A stretch of DNA of 64,000 nucleotides from JAIRMO01 sp046533115 (GTDB lineage Bacteria > Spirochaetota > Spirochaetia > Treponematales > Breznakiellaceae). Made by a program: the position numbers and the translations under genes. The stretch covers positions 46,906 to 110,905 of the forward strand of contig NZ_JAJQRC010000005.1 of the NCBI RefSeq assembly GCF_046533115.1, read 5' to 3'. The notes under the pieces are model-generated. The model ran no database searches and was not told the origin of the DNA. It saw only the letters and a program-made list of their open reading frames with translations. Positions 1 to 7,429 of the stretch are shown piece after piece (position 1 is the stretch's first letter; every line of letters begins with the position of its first letter).

Positions 1-62
1 GCCGAAACGGCGCATACAAACAGGGCCAGAACAAGACAAAGCATTGTTTTGGTGGTTTTCAT
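1..62 (-). CDS. Exported protein, N-terminal fragment (runs off the window)
   Basis: Only the first 20 codons are inside the window, starting at an ATG on the minus strand at 62. They encode a classic signal peptide: a basic start (MKTTKT), then a hydrophobic core of Leu, Val, Ala and Phe, ending in an Ala-x-Ala-like site (AVSA). A strong ribosome-binding site (AGGAGGAAG) sits just upstream. The gene follows the TonB-dependent receptor on the same strand after about 160 bases. By position it could be a periplasmic part of the same uptake system, such as a binding protein, but nothing in the visible part proves this. Confidence 0.7.
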   Translation of the reverse strand, partial: MKTTKTMLCLVLALFVCAVS

Positions 63-134
63 TTTCTTCCTCCTGGTAATTTTAATATTTGAGGCTGTTT
101 TAAAAACAACCAAATTGGTCAAACCCGTGTATAT

Positions 135-174
135 GAGCCGCTTTCAAACCCCGAGCAAGTTTTGAAAGAGACTC
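135..174. repeat. Hairpin in the gap downstream of the TonB receptor
   Basis: The arms CTTTCAAA and TTTGAAAG pair around a loop of about 12 bases and are flanked by weaker pairing. A close relative with a perfect 12-bp stem lies at 16752-16785, so this is probably a small dispersed hairpin. There is no T-run, so it is not a clear terminator. The rest of the 63-220 gap shows only the ribosome-binding site of the next gene. Confidence 0.5.
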
Positions 175-220
175 ATTATGATAGTTTAACACAGGTGGCT
201 GCAAAAAGCAAAAATTTATA

Positions 221-2224
221 TTAAATTCCGGAGAAATTTACCCGCACCCCCAGGGTTATGGTCAGGCCGGGCATATAATAATCGTCAAAGGACTCGTAAC
301 TTTGGTTGAGGATATTACGGAGGACCGCGAAGACCGAACAATTCCTGCCGATCCCCTGGGTGAGGTTGGCGTTTAACAGAAAATACGGTTTTAAGCCGGT
401 GAGGTTGACCGTATCCGCATAGCGCCGGCCTTCGTAATGGCCCGAAAGCTGGAGGGAGCCGCCATAGCCCCGGAAGCCCCGTGCCCAGGGCAGGGCCAGG
501 GAAAGTCCCACCGTATGCCGGGGCATATAGGGGATCCGTTTGTCCGAGGCAAAGGAATAGCCGTAACTCAAAAGGTAACTCAGCAGGTAGTGGTAGGAAA
601 AGGAAAGGCCGATTTTTTCAAAGGGAGGGCGGGAAAGGGGGAAGTCAAGGTCCAACTTTGCGTCCAGGCCGAAAAAAACCGCCTCCCCCACGTTGGTGGG
701 CTTCCAGGTACCGCCGGAGGGATACCAATGGATGGAATCGACGGTCCATTGGGTAAAGAAAAATCCCTCCAGGCGTATCCGGTCATTGGCCTGATATGCG
801 GCGCCCAGGTCCGCGCCCCAGCCGTCTTCGCTTTTTAGGTCCGGGTTGCCGTAGAGCCCGCCCCCATTCCAGTAGAGGTCCTCAAAATCGGGTATTTTGA
901 AGCTGCGGAAATAGTTGTTTTTGAGGGTAAGGGCATCCGTGGGGGTCCAGACAAAACCGAGCTTGGGAACGGGCACTATCGGCGCGGTTCCGCTCCCCGG
1001 GAAAACCGCCTTGATCGACGGGATGAGGAGAACCCGCCGCATGGGCTGAAATTCCGCGGTCAGGTAGAGGCCGCCGTCGTGCCGGTCACGGCGGCCCATG
1101 TCCGTGGAATCCAAAAAGGCATAGCGGTAGTCCCCTCCCAGGGTGAGGGTGAGCCAATCCAGGGGATACCAGGTCCAGCGGTTGATCGCCGTGAGGACCT
1201 GCTGATCGTGCCGGGAAGCGGCGGCATACTCCCGCACCGACCAGGCATAGGACAGGGAAGCCTCGCTGGAAAGCTCGTCCCGAAAGGCCCGGGGCATATC
1301 CAGCAGCAGGTTCTGCCGGGTGGAGAAATCCCGCTGGGATTCCCCCCTATCGGAAGTTCCCGAAAGGGGGATGGTTTTGTCGCCGTAGGAGAGGTCCCCG
1401 CCGAGGATGAGTTTTGCCTCATCCGGCAGATCCCGGATATAGGAGAGGGAGCCGCCGGTATCCCATACCTCATTACTTTCCCGGCGGAGGGTTCTGCCGT
1501 AATAGTCCTTGAAAAGAAAATGATTCCCCGCACGGTTGGCGAAAAGCCCCCCGGACCAGGAGGATTTTTCGGCGCCGTAGCCCAGGGAAACGGTGAAGTT
1601 TTGGGTGTCAACCAGGTCCTGCCATTGGGGGTCCTGATCGCCGGAGCGGGGTTTGTAGTATTTCCCCGGCAGGGCGGCGGTATTCGCAAAACTGCCCCCA
1701 ATCCGCAGGCCCGGGGCCTCTTTTTTAACGGTGATGATATTGATGACCCCCCCCAGGCTGCCGGATACGTTGTATTTGGAATCGGATCCCCCATAGATAA
1801 CCTCGATCCGGTCCACGGAGGAGAGGTCCAGGAGGAAAATGTCGAAGTCGCCGGTCATGGGGGAATTTACGGGGACCCCGTTGATAAGAAAGGCGATCCG
1901 CTGCGAATCAAAGCCCCGCATGTTGATGTCCGTCTGGTTCCCGTAGGGGCCGTACCGGGTAAGGCCCAGGTCGAGGGTCTCCTGCAAAAGAACCGCCAGG
2001 TCCGGGGCATGGGCGTTTTCAATTTCTTCCCGGGTGATTACCGTTAACTGCTGGGTAGTTTCCGGGCTTGCGGTGATGGTGATGCCCTCCAGGTCTTCCA
2101 AAAGGAGGACCTCCTCATCGAAAAAATCATCCCCTTCCTCCGCCTCCTGCGGGAAAAGGGACGCCAGGACGAGACAAAAAAGTATAAAAGCCGGGAACAA
2201 TTTCCCGGCCCTGGGGAAAAACAT
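221..2224 (-). CDS. TonB-dependent outer-membrane receptor, probably for cobalamin (BtuB type)
   Basis: This 667-residue protein has an N-terminal signal peptide (about residues 1-26). A TonB-box-like stretch (GITITAS, residues 47-53) follows, then a plug domain to about residue 170 with the family motifs NMRGFD, VDRIEVIYGG and GGVINIIT. The rest is a 22-strand-type beta-barrel rich in alternating aromatic residues, closing with GLTITLGVRVNF. Such receptors import scarce ligands across the outer membrane with energy from TonB-ExbB-ExbD. The gene lies 10 bases after a small lipoprotein gene, and both are behind a cobalamin riboswitch, which is the main reason to propose vitamin B12 or a corrinoid as ligand. 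BtuB itself is slightly shorter (about 600 residues). The family call is secure; the ligand is inferred. Confidence 0.9.
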   Translation of the reverse strand: MFFPRAGKLFPAFILFCLVLASLFPQEAEEGDDFFDEEVLLLEDLEGITITASPETTQQLTVITREEIENAHAPDLAVLLQETLDLGLTRYGPYGNQTDINMRGFDSQRIAFLINGVPVNSPMTGDFDIFLLDLSSVDRIEVIYGGSDSKYNVSGSLGGVINIITVKKEAPGLRIGGSFANTAALPGKYYKPRSGDQDPQWQDLVDTQNFTVSLGYGAEKSSWSGGLFANRAGNHFLFKDYYGRTLRRESNEVWDTGGSLSYIRDLPDEAKLILGGDLSYGDKTIPLSGTSDRGESQRDFSTRQNLLLDMPRAFRDELSSEASLSYAWSVREYAAASRHDQQVLTAINRWTWYPLDWLTLTLGGDYRYAFLDSTDMGRRDRHDGGLYLTAEFQPMRRVLLIPSIKAVFPGSGTAPIVPVPKLGFVWTPTDALTLKNNYFRSFKIPDFEDLYWNGGGLYGNPDLKSEDGWGADLGAAYQANDRIRLEGFFFTQWTVDSIHWYPSGGTWKPTNVGEAVFFGLDAKLDLDFPLSRPPFEKIGLSFSYHYLLSYLLSYGYSFASDKRIPYMPRHTVGLSLALPWARGFRGYGGSLQLSGHYEGRRYADTVNLTGLKPYFLLNANLTQGIGRNCSVFAVLRNILNQSYESFDDYYMPGLTITLGVRVNFSGI

Positions 2225-2234
2225 CGGAGCCCGT

Positions 2235-2753
2235 TTACTGTCTGGTCTGCGGGGTGGCTGCGGTTAACTCACCGCCATAAAGGGCTATGTTTTCCAGCTT
2301 AAATTTCTCCCGGGCAAGGGCTAACGTGGTTACCTCCACCGGGACTGTGTAATCGGCAACGGTATAGGCGCTTCCCAATTTTACCGAATTGGCCGTTAAG
2401 TCTTTGTAATAGACCCCCTGGAATTTACCCGGCGGGTTATAGGCAGTCGGCGGGGTGGTGTATTCAACTATAATGACCCCCGAAGTGGGGGAAAATTCGA
2501 TACGATCCCGAATGTTTCCGATAAAACCATAACCATAATCACTAATATACGTTAGGGTGGTACTGGTAATTTCATAACCATCAGAACCGGAACTCCAGGT
2601 CCCGGTCAGGGTCCCGCCTCCGCCACTATCACCGCCGCTCCAATCGCAGCTTGAAAACAGAACCGAGCCCATAACCAGGCATAACAGGAAAAAGAGGGGC
2701 AGCGCCTTTCTTAGCAAAAGACTCCTGCGAAAAAGAAGGTGGGGGGAAAACAT
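2235..2753 (-). CDS. Small lipoprotein of the cobalamin-riboswitch operon
   Basis: This is a 172-residue lipoprotein. A basic N-terminus with several Arg is followed by a Leu/Phe-rich core and a spirochaete-style lipobox LFSSC, giving lipidated Cys36. A Gly/Ser-rich linker (GGDSGGGG) then leads to about 120 residues rich in Thr, Tyr and Val that look like a small beta-fold. No known domain was recognised. The ATG start has an AAGGAG ribosome-binding site at good spacing. It is the first gene after the riboswitch and ends 10 bases before the receptor gene, so the two are almost certainly co-transcribed. A surface or periplasmic helper in corrinoid capture is a reasonable guess by context only. 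Confidence 0.8.
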   Translation of the reverse strand: MFSPHLLFRRSLLLRKALPLFFLLCLVMGSVLFSSCDWSGGDSGGGGTLTGTWSSGSDGYEITSTTLTYISDYGYGFIGNIRDRIEFSPTSGVIIVEYTTPPTAYNPPGKFQGVYYKDLTANSVKLGSAYTVADYTVPVEVTTLALAREKFKLENIALYGGELTAATPQTRQ

Positions 2754-2842
2754 ACATTACTCCTTTCCGAAGAAAAGAGGTCCTGGGGAAAATACCGGAT
2801 GGGAAATCGGCAGTTCTCTCAAGGCCCTATCCTCGAAGCCTG

Positions 2843-2870
2843 AAAAATGATGACGGACCGTAACGGCCCG
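2843..2870 (-). terminator. Possible expression-platform hairpin of the riboswitch
   Basis: Just after the B12 box on the minus strand, CGGGCCG and CGGTCCG form a 7-bp stem (one G-U pair) with a TTA loop, followed a few bases later by five T. It could act as a riboswitch-controlled terminator, but the gap before the T-run is longer than usual. Confidence 0.35.
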
Positions 2871-2872
2871 GC

Positions 2873-3140
2873 GTATATCAAAGTTTCCTGGCTTGCGGGT
2901 AGGGGCACACCATAGGGTATGCCCCGGCCTTTTCCGCCGGCCTTCCCGGGCAAACGGACCCTTAGGGCCCGGTTTGCCCAGTGGCGGTAACAGGACACCG
3001 AAAATCCGCTGATTTTCAGCGCCTGTCATGACGGAATCGGTTCGTTTCGGAGCCGCTTACCAAGTTCCGAAACAAATTCCCGGTCACAGTTACGGGATAG
3101 CGGAGGATTACCCGGCCCCAAGGGACCGGCCTCACTTCCT
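2873..3140 (-). promoter_or_regulatory. Cobalamin (B12) riboswitch
   Basis: Read on the minus strand, the leader carries the conserved cobalamin-riboswitch blocks in order. They are a GGGTAATCC...CCCGTAACTGTGA core (about 3113-3084), CCGCCACTGGG...CCCGGGAAGGC (about 2987-2939), and a B12 box AAGCCAGGAAACTTTG (2894-2879). The region between the first two blocks is long and forms extra stems. In this family adenosyl- or methylcobalamin binding represses the downstream genes. Here those are a lipoprotein and a TonB-dependent receptor, a standard arrangement for B12 uptake. An ORF of 90 codons overlapping it is a chance reading frame. Confidence 0.85.
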
Positions 3141-3157
3141 TTGAAATATACAGGGGT

Positions 3158-3186
3158 ATTATACCATGGGTTTGAACATTTGTCAA
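3158..3186 (-). promoter_or_regulatory. Sigma-70 promoter of the B12-uptake operon
   Basis: A perfect TTGACA (-35, 3186-3181) is followed by 17 bases and a perfect TATAAT (-10, 3163-3158). Transcription would start near 3151, immediately before the riboswitch. Confidence 0.8.
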
Positions 3187-3239
3187 AAAAAATATGTCGT
3201 TGTGTCGTTAATAACTCATGTTACGCAGGAAGCATAGGA

Positions 3240-3406
3240 TTAACCACGAACGACACGAACATCACGAACTTTTGCTTCAATATTCCAGAATTTATACCTG
3301 AATTCTCTTCCTTGTTCGTGGGAAAGCAGGAAAGAGGTACAGCTAAAAACGCAAATTTATCTTCCTTTTCTATTCTGTTCGTGTGGTTCGTGAGGTTCGT
3401 GGTTAA
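3240..3406. repeat. Dispersed inverted-repeat element, family A, full copy 1
   Basis: The element begins TTAACCACGAACGACACGAA and ends with the inverted equivalent, three TTCGTG units spaced every 9 bases and closing in GGTTAA. Its interior (cttttgcttcaatattcc, then an internal ttgttcgtggg) is shared with the copy at 30302-30462 in the same orientation. It fills most of the gap between the riboswitch promoter and the chemoreceptor. It has no coding capacity, so it behaves like a small non-autonomous element. Confidence 0.75.
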
Positions 3407-3432
3407 AATCTCTCCCTACTGCAACCAGGGAC

Positions 3433-5193
3433 TTATTCGGATAGATTCCGGCCCGTGGCTATGGTTTTTGCCGCCTCCAGGGAGGCCGCTATTCCTTGAC
3501 AGGCGGTCTGCACATCGGTGACGCTTTCGTTTACATCCCGGGATAAATGTTTTAAGTTTTCCACGATGCCGTGAATGGAACCGCTCTCCTGTTTTATCAT
3601 TTGGGAACCGGTCCTAACCTGGTTGGCCGTATCCCGCAGGGTGGTCAGGGCCGTTAATATCCGGCCGCCATTAGACGCCTGGGCTTCCACCGCTTCCATT
3701 ACCCGGTTAAACGAACGCTCCATATCCGTTATTTCCCGGAACATCTCCTCCATGGTATCCACGGTCTCCACCGATACCTGCTGGATCCGGTCGATCCCTT
3801 CCCGCATTTCCTTTATCTCCTGGCTGATCGTCCCCGATTCCTTGTTTGATGATTCCGCCAGACTCCGTACCTCCCCGGCCACCACGGCAAAACCCTTTCC
3901 CGCCTCCCCCGCATGGGCCGCCTCAATGGCCGCGTTCATCGCGAGGATGCTGGTCTGGGCCGCTATGTTTACCAGGGCCGCATTGGCCTCCTCCAGAAAC
4001 GCCGATTGTTCCGCTATCCGCCCCAAATCTTCCCGGAGGTTTTTCAACATCTTCTGTCCGGTTTCCGAGGCCCGGCTCAGTTTGGCCGTGGTATCGTGGA
4101 CCCCTTCGACCACCTTCCGCACCGCTTCAATATCCTTGACCATATGTTCTATAGAATCCGAGGATTCATCGATGTTTTTCCCCTGGGTCTCCACCGCCTC
4201 GTCCAAAGAACGGATATGATGGATGATCCCCTCCACGGATTCCGCGGTTTGGTCCACCGATTTTATCTGCCCATCCGCCTTGTTTTGTACCGACTCCATG
4301 TTCCGGGTTATCACTTCCAGGCCGTCGGAGGATTCGCGAATGGAGATATGGAGCTTGTCGCTGATGTTTTTTTGGTTTAAGTGTTCGTTGTTGATATAGG
4401 TCAAGGTTTTCTTGAGCTCGTCCCGGATAGTATTGAGGGCCCGCTGCATATTACCGATTTCGTCCCACCGGTTAACAGGAATTACCACATCAAAATTCAT
4501 ATCCGCCAGGGCACTTCCCACATTGACCATTTCCTTGATCGGCCGGAGCAGGGAACGGGACACGAAAAAAGCCACCAGGCCGGAAACCAGGATCGCCAAA
4601 CCCAGGGCTGTCCCCAGGGCGATATAGGCCTTTTGCTCCAGACCGGCAATAAAGGAGATGTCATAGTCCAGACCAAGAACAGCGGTTACCCTGCCCCCGG
4701 AAGAAAGGGGACAAAAAAGGGAGACAAAGGAGCCCCATTCGTCGGTATAGGGAGCGCTGAACTGGCGTTTCCCGGTGGCATAAGCCAGGTCCAGTTCCTC
4801 GGGAACATCCTCCGCCATATAGATCTTAAAAGCCTCGTTGGCATCGGTTATGTCATCCAGATCATCGGTGTCAAAAACAAACTGGTAGCCGGTACCGTCA
4901 TTTATCAGGAGATAGATATAGGCCAGGCCAAAGGAATCGGCAAAGACCTGCATATCCCGGGGTATCTGCCAATAGGTATCGGAATTCACCTTTCCTTCGG
5001 TTATGAGATAGTCCGGATCGGCGATAACCGGGTACCGGTGTTCTATCACGTCCGCCAGACCGGTCAGGGTTCTGACATAGGAGTCCTGAATATACCGGTG
5101 ATATTCGACATACATGACAATCCCAACCCCCAGAGCAATGAGAATACCCAAAGCGACAAAATTAAGAAAAAATCTGGTCCGCAGGCTTTTCAT
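3433..5193 (-). CDS. Methyl-accepting chemotaxis protein
   Basis: This 586-residue chemoreceptor has a first membrane segment at about residues 9-28, a periplasmic sensor of about 155 residues with a Cache-like pattern, and a second membrane segment near 190-210. A HAMP linker follows (RSLLRPIKEM), then a long cytoplasmic signalling coiled coil. The conserved hairpin tip, AGEVRSLAESSNKESGTI, starts at residue 439 and contacts CheA and CheW. No C-terminal CheR/CheB docking pentapeptide is seen. It senses an unknown small molecule and steers flagellar rotation. The ATG start precedes a typical Arg/Lys membrane anchor. It is separated from the AraC gene by 140 bases and is probably its own transcription unit. 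Confidence 0.95.
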   Translation of the reverse strand: MKSLRTRFFLNFVALGILIALGVGIVMYVEYHRYIQDSYVRTLTGLADVIEHRYPVIADPDYLITEGKVNSDTYWQIPRDMQVFADSFGLAYIYLLINDGTGYQFVFDTDDLDDITDANEAFKIYMAEDVPEELDLAYATGKRQFSAPYTDEWGSFVSLFCPLSSGGRVTAVLGLDYDISFIAGLEQKAYIALGTALGLAILVSGLVAFFVSRSLLRPIKEMVNVGSALADMNFDVVIPVNRWDEIGNMQRALNTIRDELKKTLTYINNEHLNQKNISDKLHISIRESSDGLEVITRNMESVQNKADGQIKSVDQTAESVEGIIHHIRSLDEAVETQGKNIDESSDSIEHMVKDIEAVRKVVEGVHDTTAKLSRASETGQKMLKNLREDLGRIAEQSAFLEEANAALVNIAAQTSILAMNAAIEAAHAGEAGKGFAVVAGEVRSLAESSNKESGTISQEIKEMREGIDRIQQVSVETVDTMEEMFREITDMERSFNRVMEAVEAQASNGGRILTALTTLRDTANQVRTGSQMIKQESGSIHGIVENLKHLSRDVNESVTDVQTACQGIAASLEAAKTIATGRNLSE

Positions 5194-5332
5194 GCCCTAT
5201 GCCCCCCTATTGCCATAACTACCGGGGTTGGGCGGCCATCACCACTACAAACCCCGGGATCATATCGTAATCAGTTGGGGGAAAAAAAACAAGGGCGGGC
5301 GGGGAAAAACCACAAAAGTGCCGGATAGGGGC

Positions 5333-6247
5333 TTATCCTCTAACTTGGGATCGGTATTTCACGGGGGAAACCCCTATAATTTTCTTGAAAAGCCGGGAAA
5401 AATAATAGGGGTCCTCAATGCCGTAGGCAATGGCGATATCCTTAACCGGCAAATCGGAAAAGTACAGGTCCTGGGAAGCAGCCTGTATTTTGATACGCAG
5501 GAAATATTCTATGGGGGCATAACCGGTTGCGCTCTTGAACAGATTATGCAAGTGGGAAGGGCTGAATCCCGACACCCGGGTCAAATCGTCCAGGGTGATC
5601 ACCTCATGAAGGTGTTTCCTCATAAAAACAATGGTATCCTTGAGGCCGAGACTGCCGGCGGTGGTGAGCTGGATTTCCGATTCCTTGCCGGCGCATAGGG
5701 TCATGCCGAGGATCGTCCCCACCTGCTGGCACATATAAAAATATTCTTCATTCTTCCAGTGGGTTTTTAATAGGGTAAAACATTGGCGGAACAGTTCTCT
5801 GAGTTTCTCTCCAAAAACATCGGATACCATGATGGGGACGTATTGAGAGACAATCGTATACCAGGGCCGGAAAAGAACGCCCCTGAAGTGGACCCAAAAT
5901 ATACTCCAGGGATTTGTTTCGGAGGCGCCGTATGTATGGGGTGTGTCTGGGGGAATGACCGTAAGCTGTCCCGCCGAAATGGTTTTTGTTTCTCCCCCAT
6001 TAATCGAAAAAAACCCGGACCCGGCGCTGCAATATATTAAAATGGCGGTCTTGCACCCCTGAGGCCGCTGCCGGAAATGATAGGCCGCATGGGGAAAGTA
6101 GCCGATGTCGGTGACTACCAGGGACTGGAATAATTCATCACTCTCAAGCTGTGCAAGAAATTTATCGGGCAGGACAAAGAGATACTCGTTCTGAAAACCA
6201 TCGGCTTTCTGCGGATTTTCGATTTTTCCCATAACTACACTATACAC
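5333..6247 (-). CDS. AraC-family transcriptional regulator
   Basis: The protein has about 304 residues. An N-terminal cupin-like sugar-binding domain carries the typical AraC signature GQLTVIPPDTPHTYGA. The C-terminal 100 residues hold two helix-turn-helix motifs (ITLDDLTRVSGFSPSHLHNL and the later VKDIAIAYGIEDPYYFSRLF). The frame can open at a GTG (6247) or at an ATG five codons later (6232); neither has a clear ribosome-binding site. It is divergent from the ABC sugar-import operon starting at 6390. A perfect 16-bp palindrome lies in the shared control region. It most likely activates that operon when the transported sugar, or one derived from it, is present. Confidence 0.93.
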   Translation of the reverse strand: MYSVVMGKIENPQKADGFQNEYLFVLPDKFLAQLESDELFQSLVVTDIGYFPHAAYHFRQRPQGCKTAILIYCSAGSGFFSINGGETKTISAGQLTVIPPDTPHTYGASETNPWSIFWVHFRGVLFRPWYTIVSQYVPIMVSDVFGEKLRELFRQCFTLLKTHWKNEEYFYMCQQVGTILGMTLCAGKESEIQLTTAGSLGLKDTIVFMRKHLHEVITLDDLTRVSGFSPSHLHNLFKSATGYAPIEYFLRIKIQAASQDLYFSDLPVKDIAIAYGIEDPYYFSRLFKKIIGVSPVKYRSQVRG

Positions 6248-6284
6248 CGGTTGTTTTATCTTCGCAATCAGAAAATGGAAGATA

Positions 6285-6300
6285 ATCCATTATAATGGAT
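6285..6300. promoter_or_regulatory. Perfect 16-bp palindrome between araC-like gene and sugar operon
   Basis: ATCCATTATAATGGAT is a perfect inverted repeat in the 142-base divergent region. Its centre contains TATAAT, which could itself be the -10 box of one promoter; no good -35 is seen at the right distance. It is a candidate operator, although AraC-family proteins more often bind direct repeats. A weaker palindrome (AGGGG/CCCCT) is at 6353-6366. Confidence 0.5.
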
Positions 6301-6389
6301 AAAATAATGCATGGCGATATGAAAGAGGCGGTGATAGAATAAAACTCTATATAGGGGGTATCCCCTGATTATTTCCATAGGAGGAAAAA

Positions 6390-7352
6390 ATGAAAAGGCT
6401 TTTTTTGATGTTATTGATTAGCTTGTTACTCATTGGTACGGTCAGCGCGGCGGGACAAAAAAGCGGAGGCAGTTCAGGGAAAATGGTGGTAGCCTTTTCC
6501 CAGATGGAAATGAACAACGCATGGCGGGTGGCGGAAACGGCCTCGATCCGCGCCGAGGCCCAGAAGCGCGGAATTGAACTGATCTATACCGACGCCCAGG
6601 GAGACACCGCCAAACAGGTTTCGGATGTGGAAGATATTATCGCGCGAAAACCGAATGTAATACTTCTTGCTCCCAGAGAGTACGAAGGACTTGCTCCTGC
6701 CCTTGCGGCGGCAAAAAAGGCGGGTATTCCCCTTATCCTGATCGACCGTGACGCAAAAGGCGAACCGGGCGTTGATTACGCTTCCCTTATCAGCGCGAAT
6801 TTTGTATGGGAAGGCCAGCAGTGCGCCCAGGTCTTGGTTAAACGGTTCGGAACAAGCCAGCCGGTCAATGTTGTACAGATAACCGGTACCCCAGGCTCCT
6901 CCGTTGCCATTGATCGCCAGAAAGGCTTTGAAGATGAGCTTGCCAAATACCCCAACTTCAAAATTATAGCCACCCAAAACGGCGAGTTCACCCGTTCAAT
7001 CGCCCAGAATGTAATGACAAACATTATCCAGTCCCAGGGCGGGAAAATCAACGCGGTCTACGGTCATGATGATGAGTGCGCCATTGGGGCTCTCCAGGCG
7101 CTTAAGGCCGCCGGATATAAACCCGGGCCGGATATTGCCGTAGTCGGGGTGGGGGGCTTCAAAGACGCCGCCCTTCTGATTCAGCAGAATGAAATGGAGG
7201 CCACCATACTGTGCAGCCCCTTCTTTGGACCCACGGCCTTTGACGCCTGCGAAAAATTAATACGGGGTGAAAAGCTGCCGACCTATATTCAGAATCCCGG
7301 GAGGGTCATTGATAAATCGAACGTTGACGCCTATATGCCCGACTCATTTTAA
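6390..7352 (+). CDS. Periplasmic sugar-binding protein of an ABC importer (YtfQ/RbsB type)
   Basis: The protein has 320 residues with a cleavable signal peptide (cut near Ala20-Ala21) and no lipobox Cys, so it is soluble in the periplasm. The body is a type-I periplasmic binding fold. It resembles the galactofuranose-binding protein YtfQ over its length (VVAFSQ...WRVAETASI; PLILIDRDAKG; SVAIDRQKGFEDEL; GHDDECAIGALQALKAAG). An AGGAGG ribosome-binding site precedes the ATG. It is the first gene of an operon with one fused ATPase and two permeases, the YtfQ-YtfR-YtfT-YjfF layout. The substrate is probably a furanose or related sugar, but residues that fix specificity were not checked. Confidence 0.92.
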   Translation: MKRLFLMLLISLLLIGTVSAAGQKSGGSSGKMVVAFSQMEMNNAWRVAETASIRAEAQKRGIELIYTDAQGDTAKQVSDVEDIIARKPNVILLAPREYEGLAPALAAAKKAGIPLILIDRDAKGEPGVDYASLISANFVWEGQQCAQVLVKRFGTSQPVNVVQITGTPGSSVAIDRQKGFEDELAKYPNFKIIATQNGEFTRSIAQNVMTNIIQSQGGKINAVYGHDDECAIGALQALKAAGYKPGPDIAVVGVGGFKDAALLIQQNEMEATILCSPFFGPTAFDACEKLIRGEKLPTYIQNPGRVIDKSNVDAYMPDSF

Positions 7353-7382
7353 GGTTCTGTATATCTTTGAATAATAATCTTG

Positions 7383-7411
7383 CGGAAGGGGGAACGTATT
7401 TCCCTCTTTCG
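7383..7411 (+). terminator. Intercistronic hairpin after the binding-protein gene
   Basis: A 12-bp stem (CGGAAGGGGGAA with TTCCCTCTTTCG, two G-U pairs) and a CGTAT loop lie 31 bases after the stop codon. No T-run follows, so it is more likely an mRNA-stabilising or partially attenuating hairpin that raises binding-protein yield over the membrane parts, as known in other ABC operons. Confidence 0.55.
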
Positions 7412-7429
7412 TAAATTTAAGGCTAACCA

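Noticed and set aside
2757..3029. A 90-codon minus-strand frame
   Set aside because: It lies inside the cobalamin riboswitch and its composition is not protein-like.
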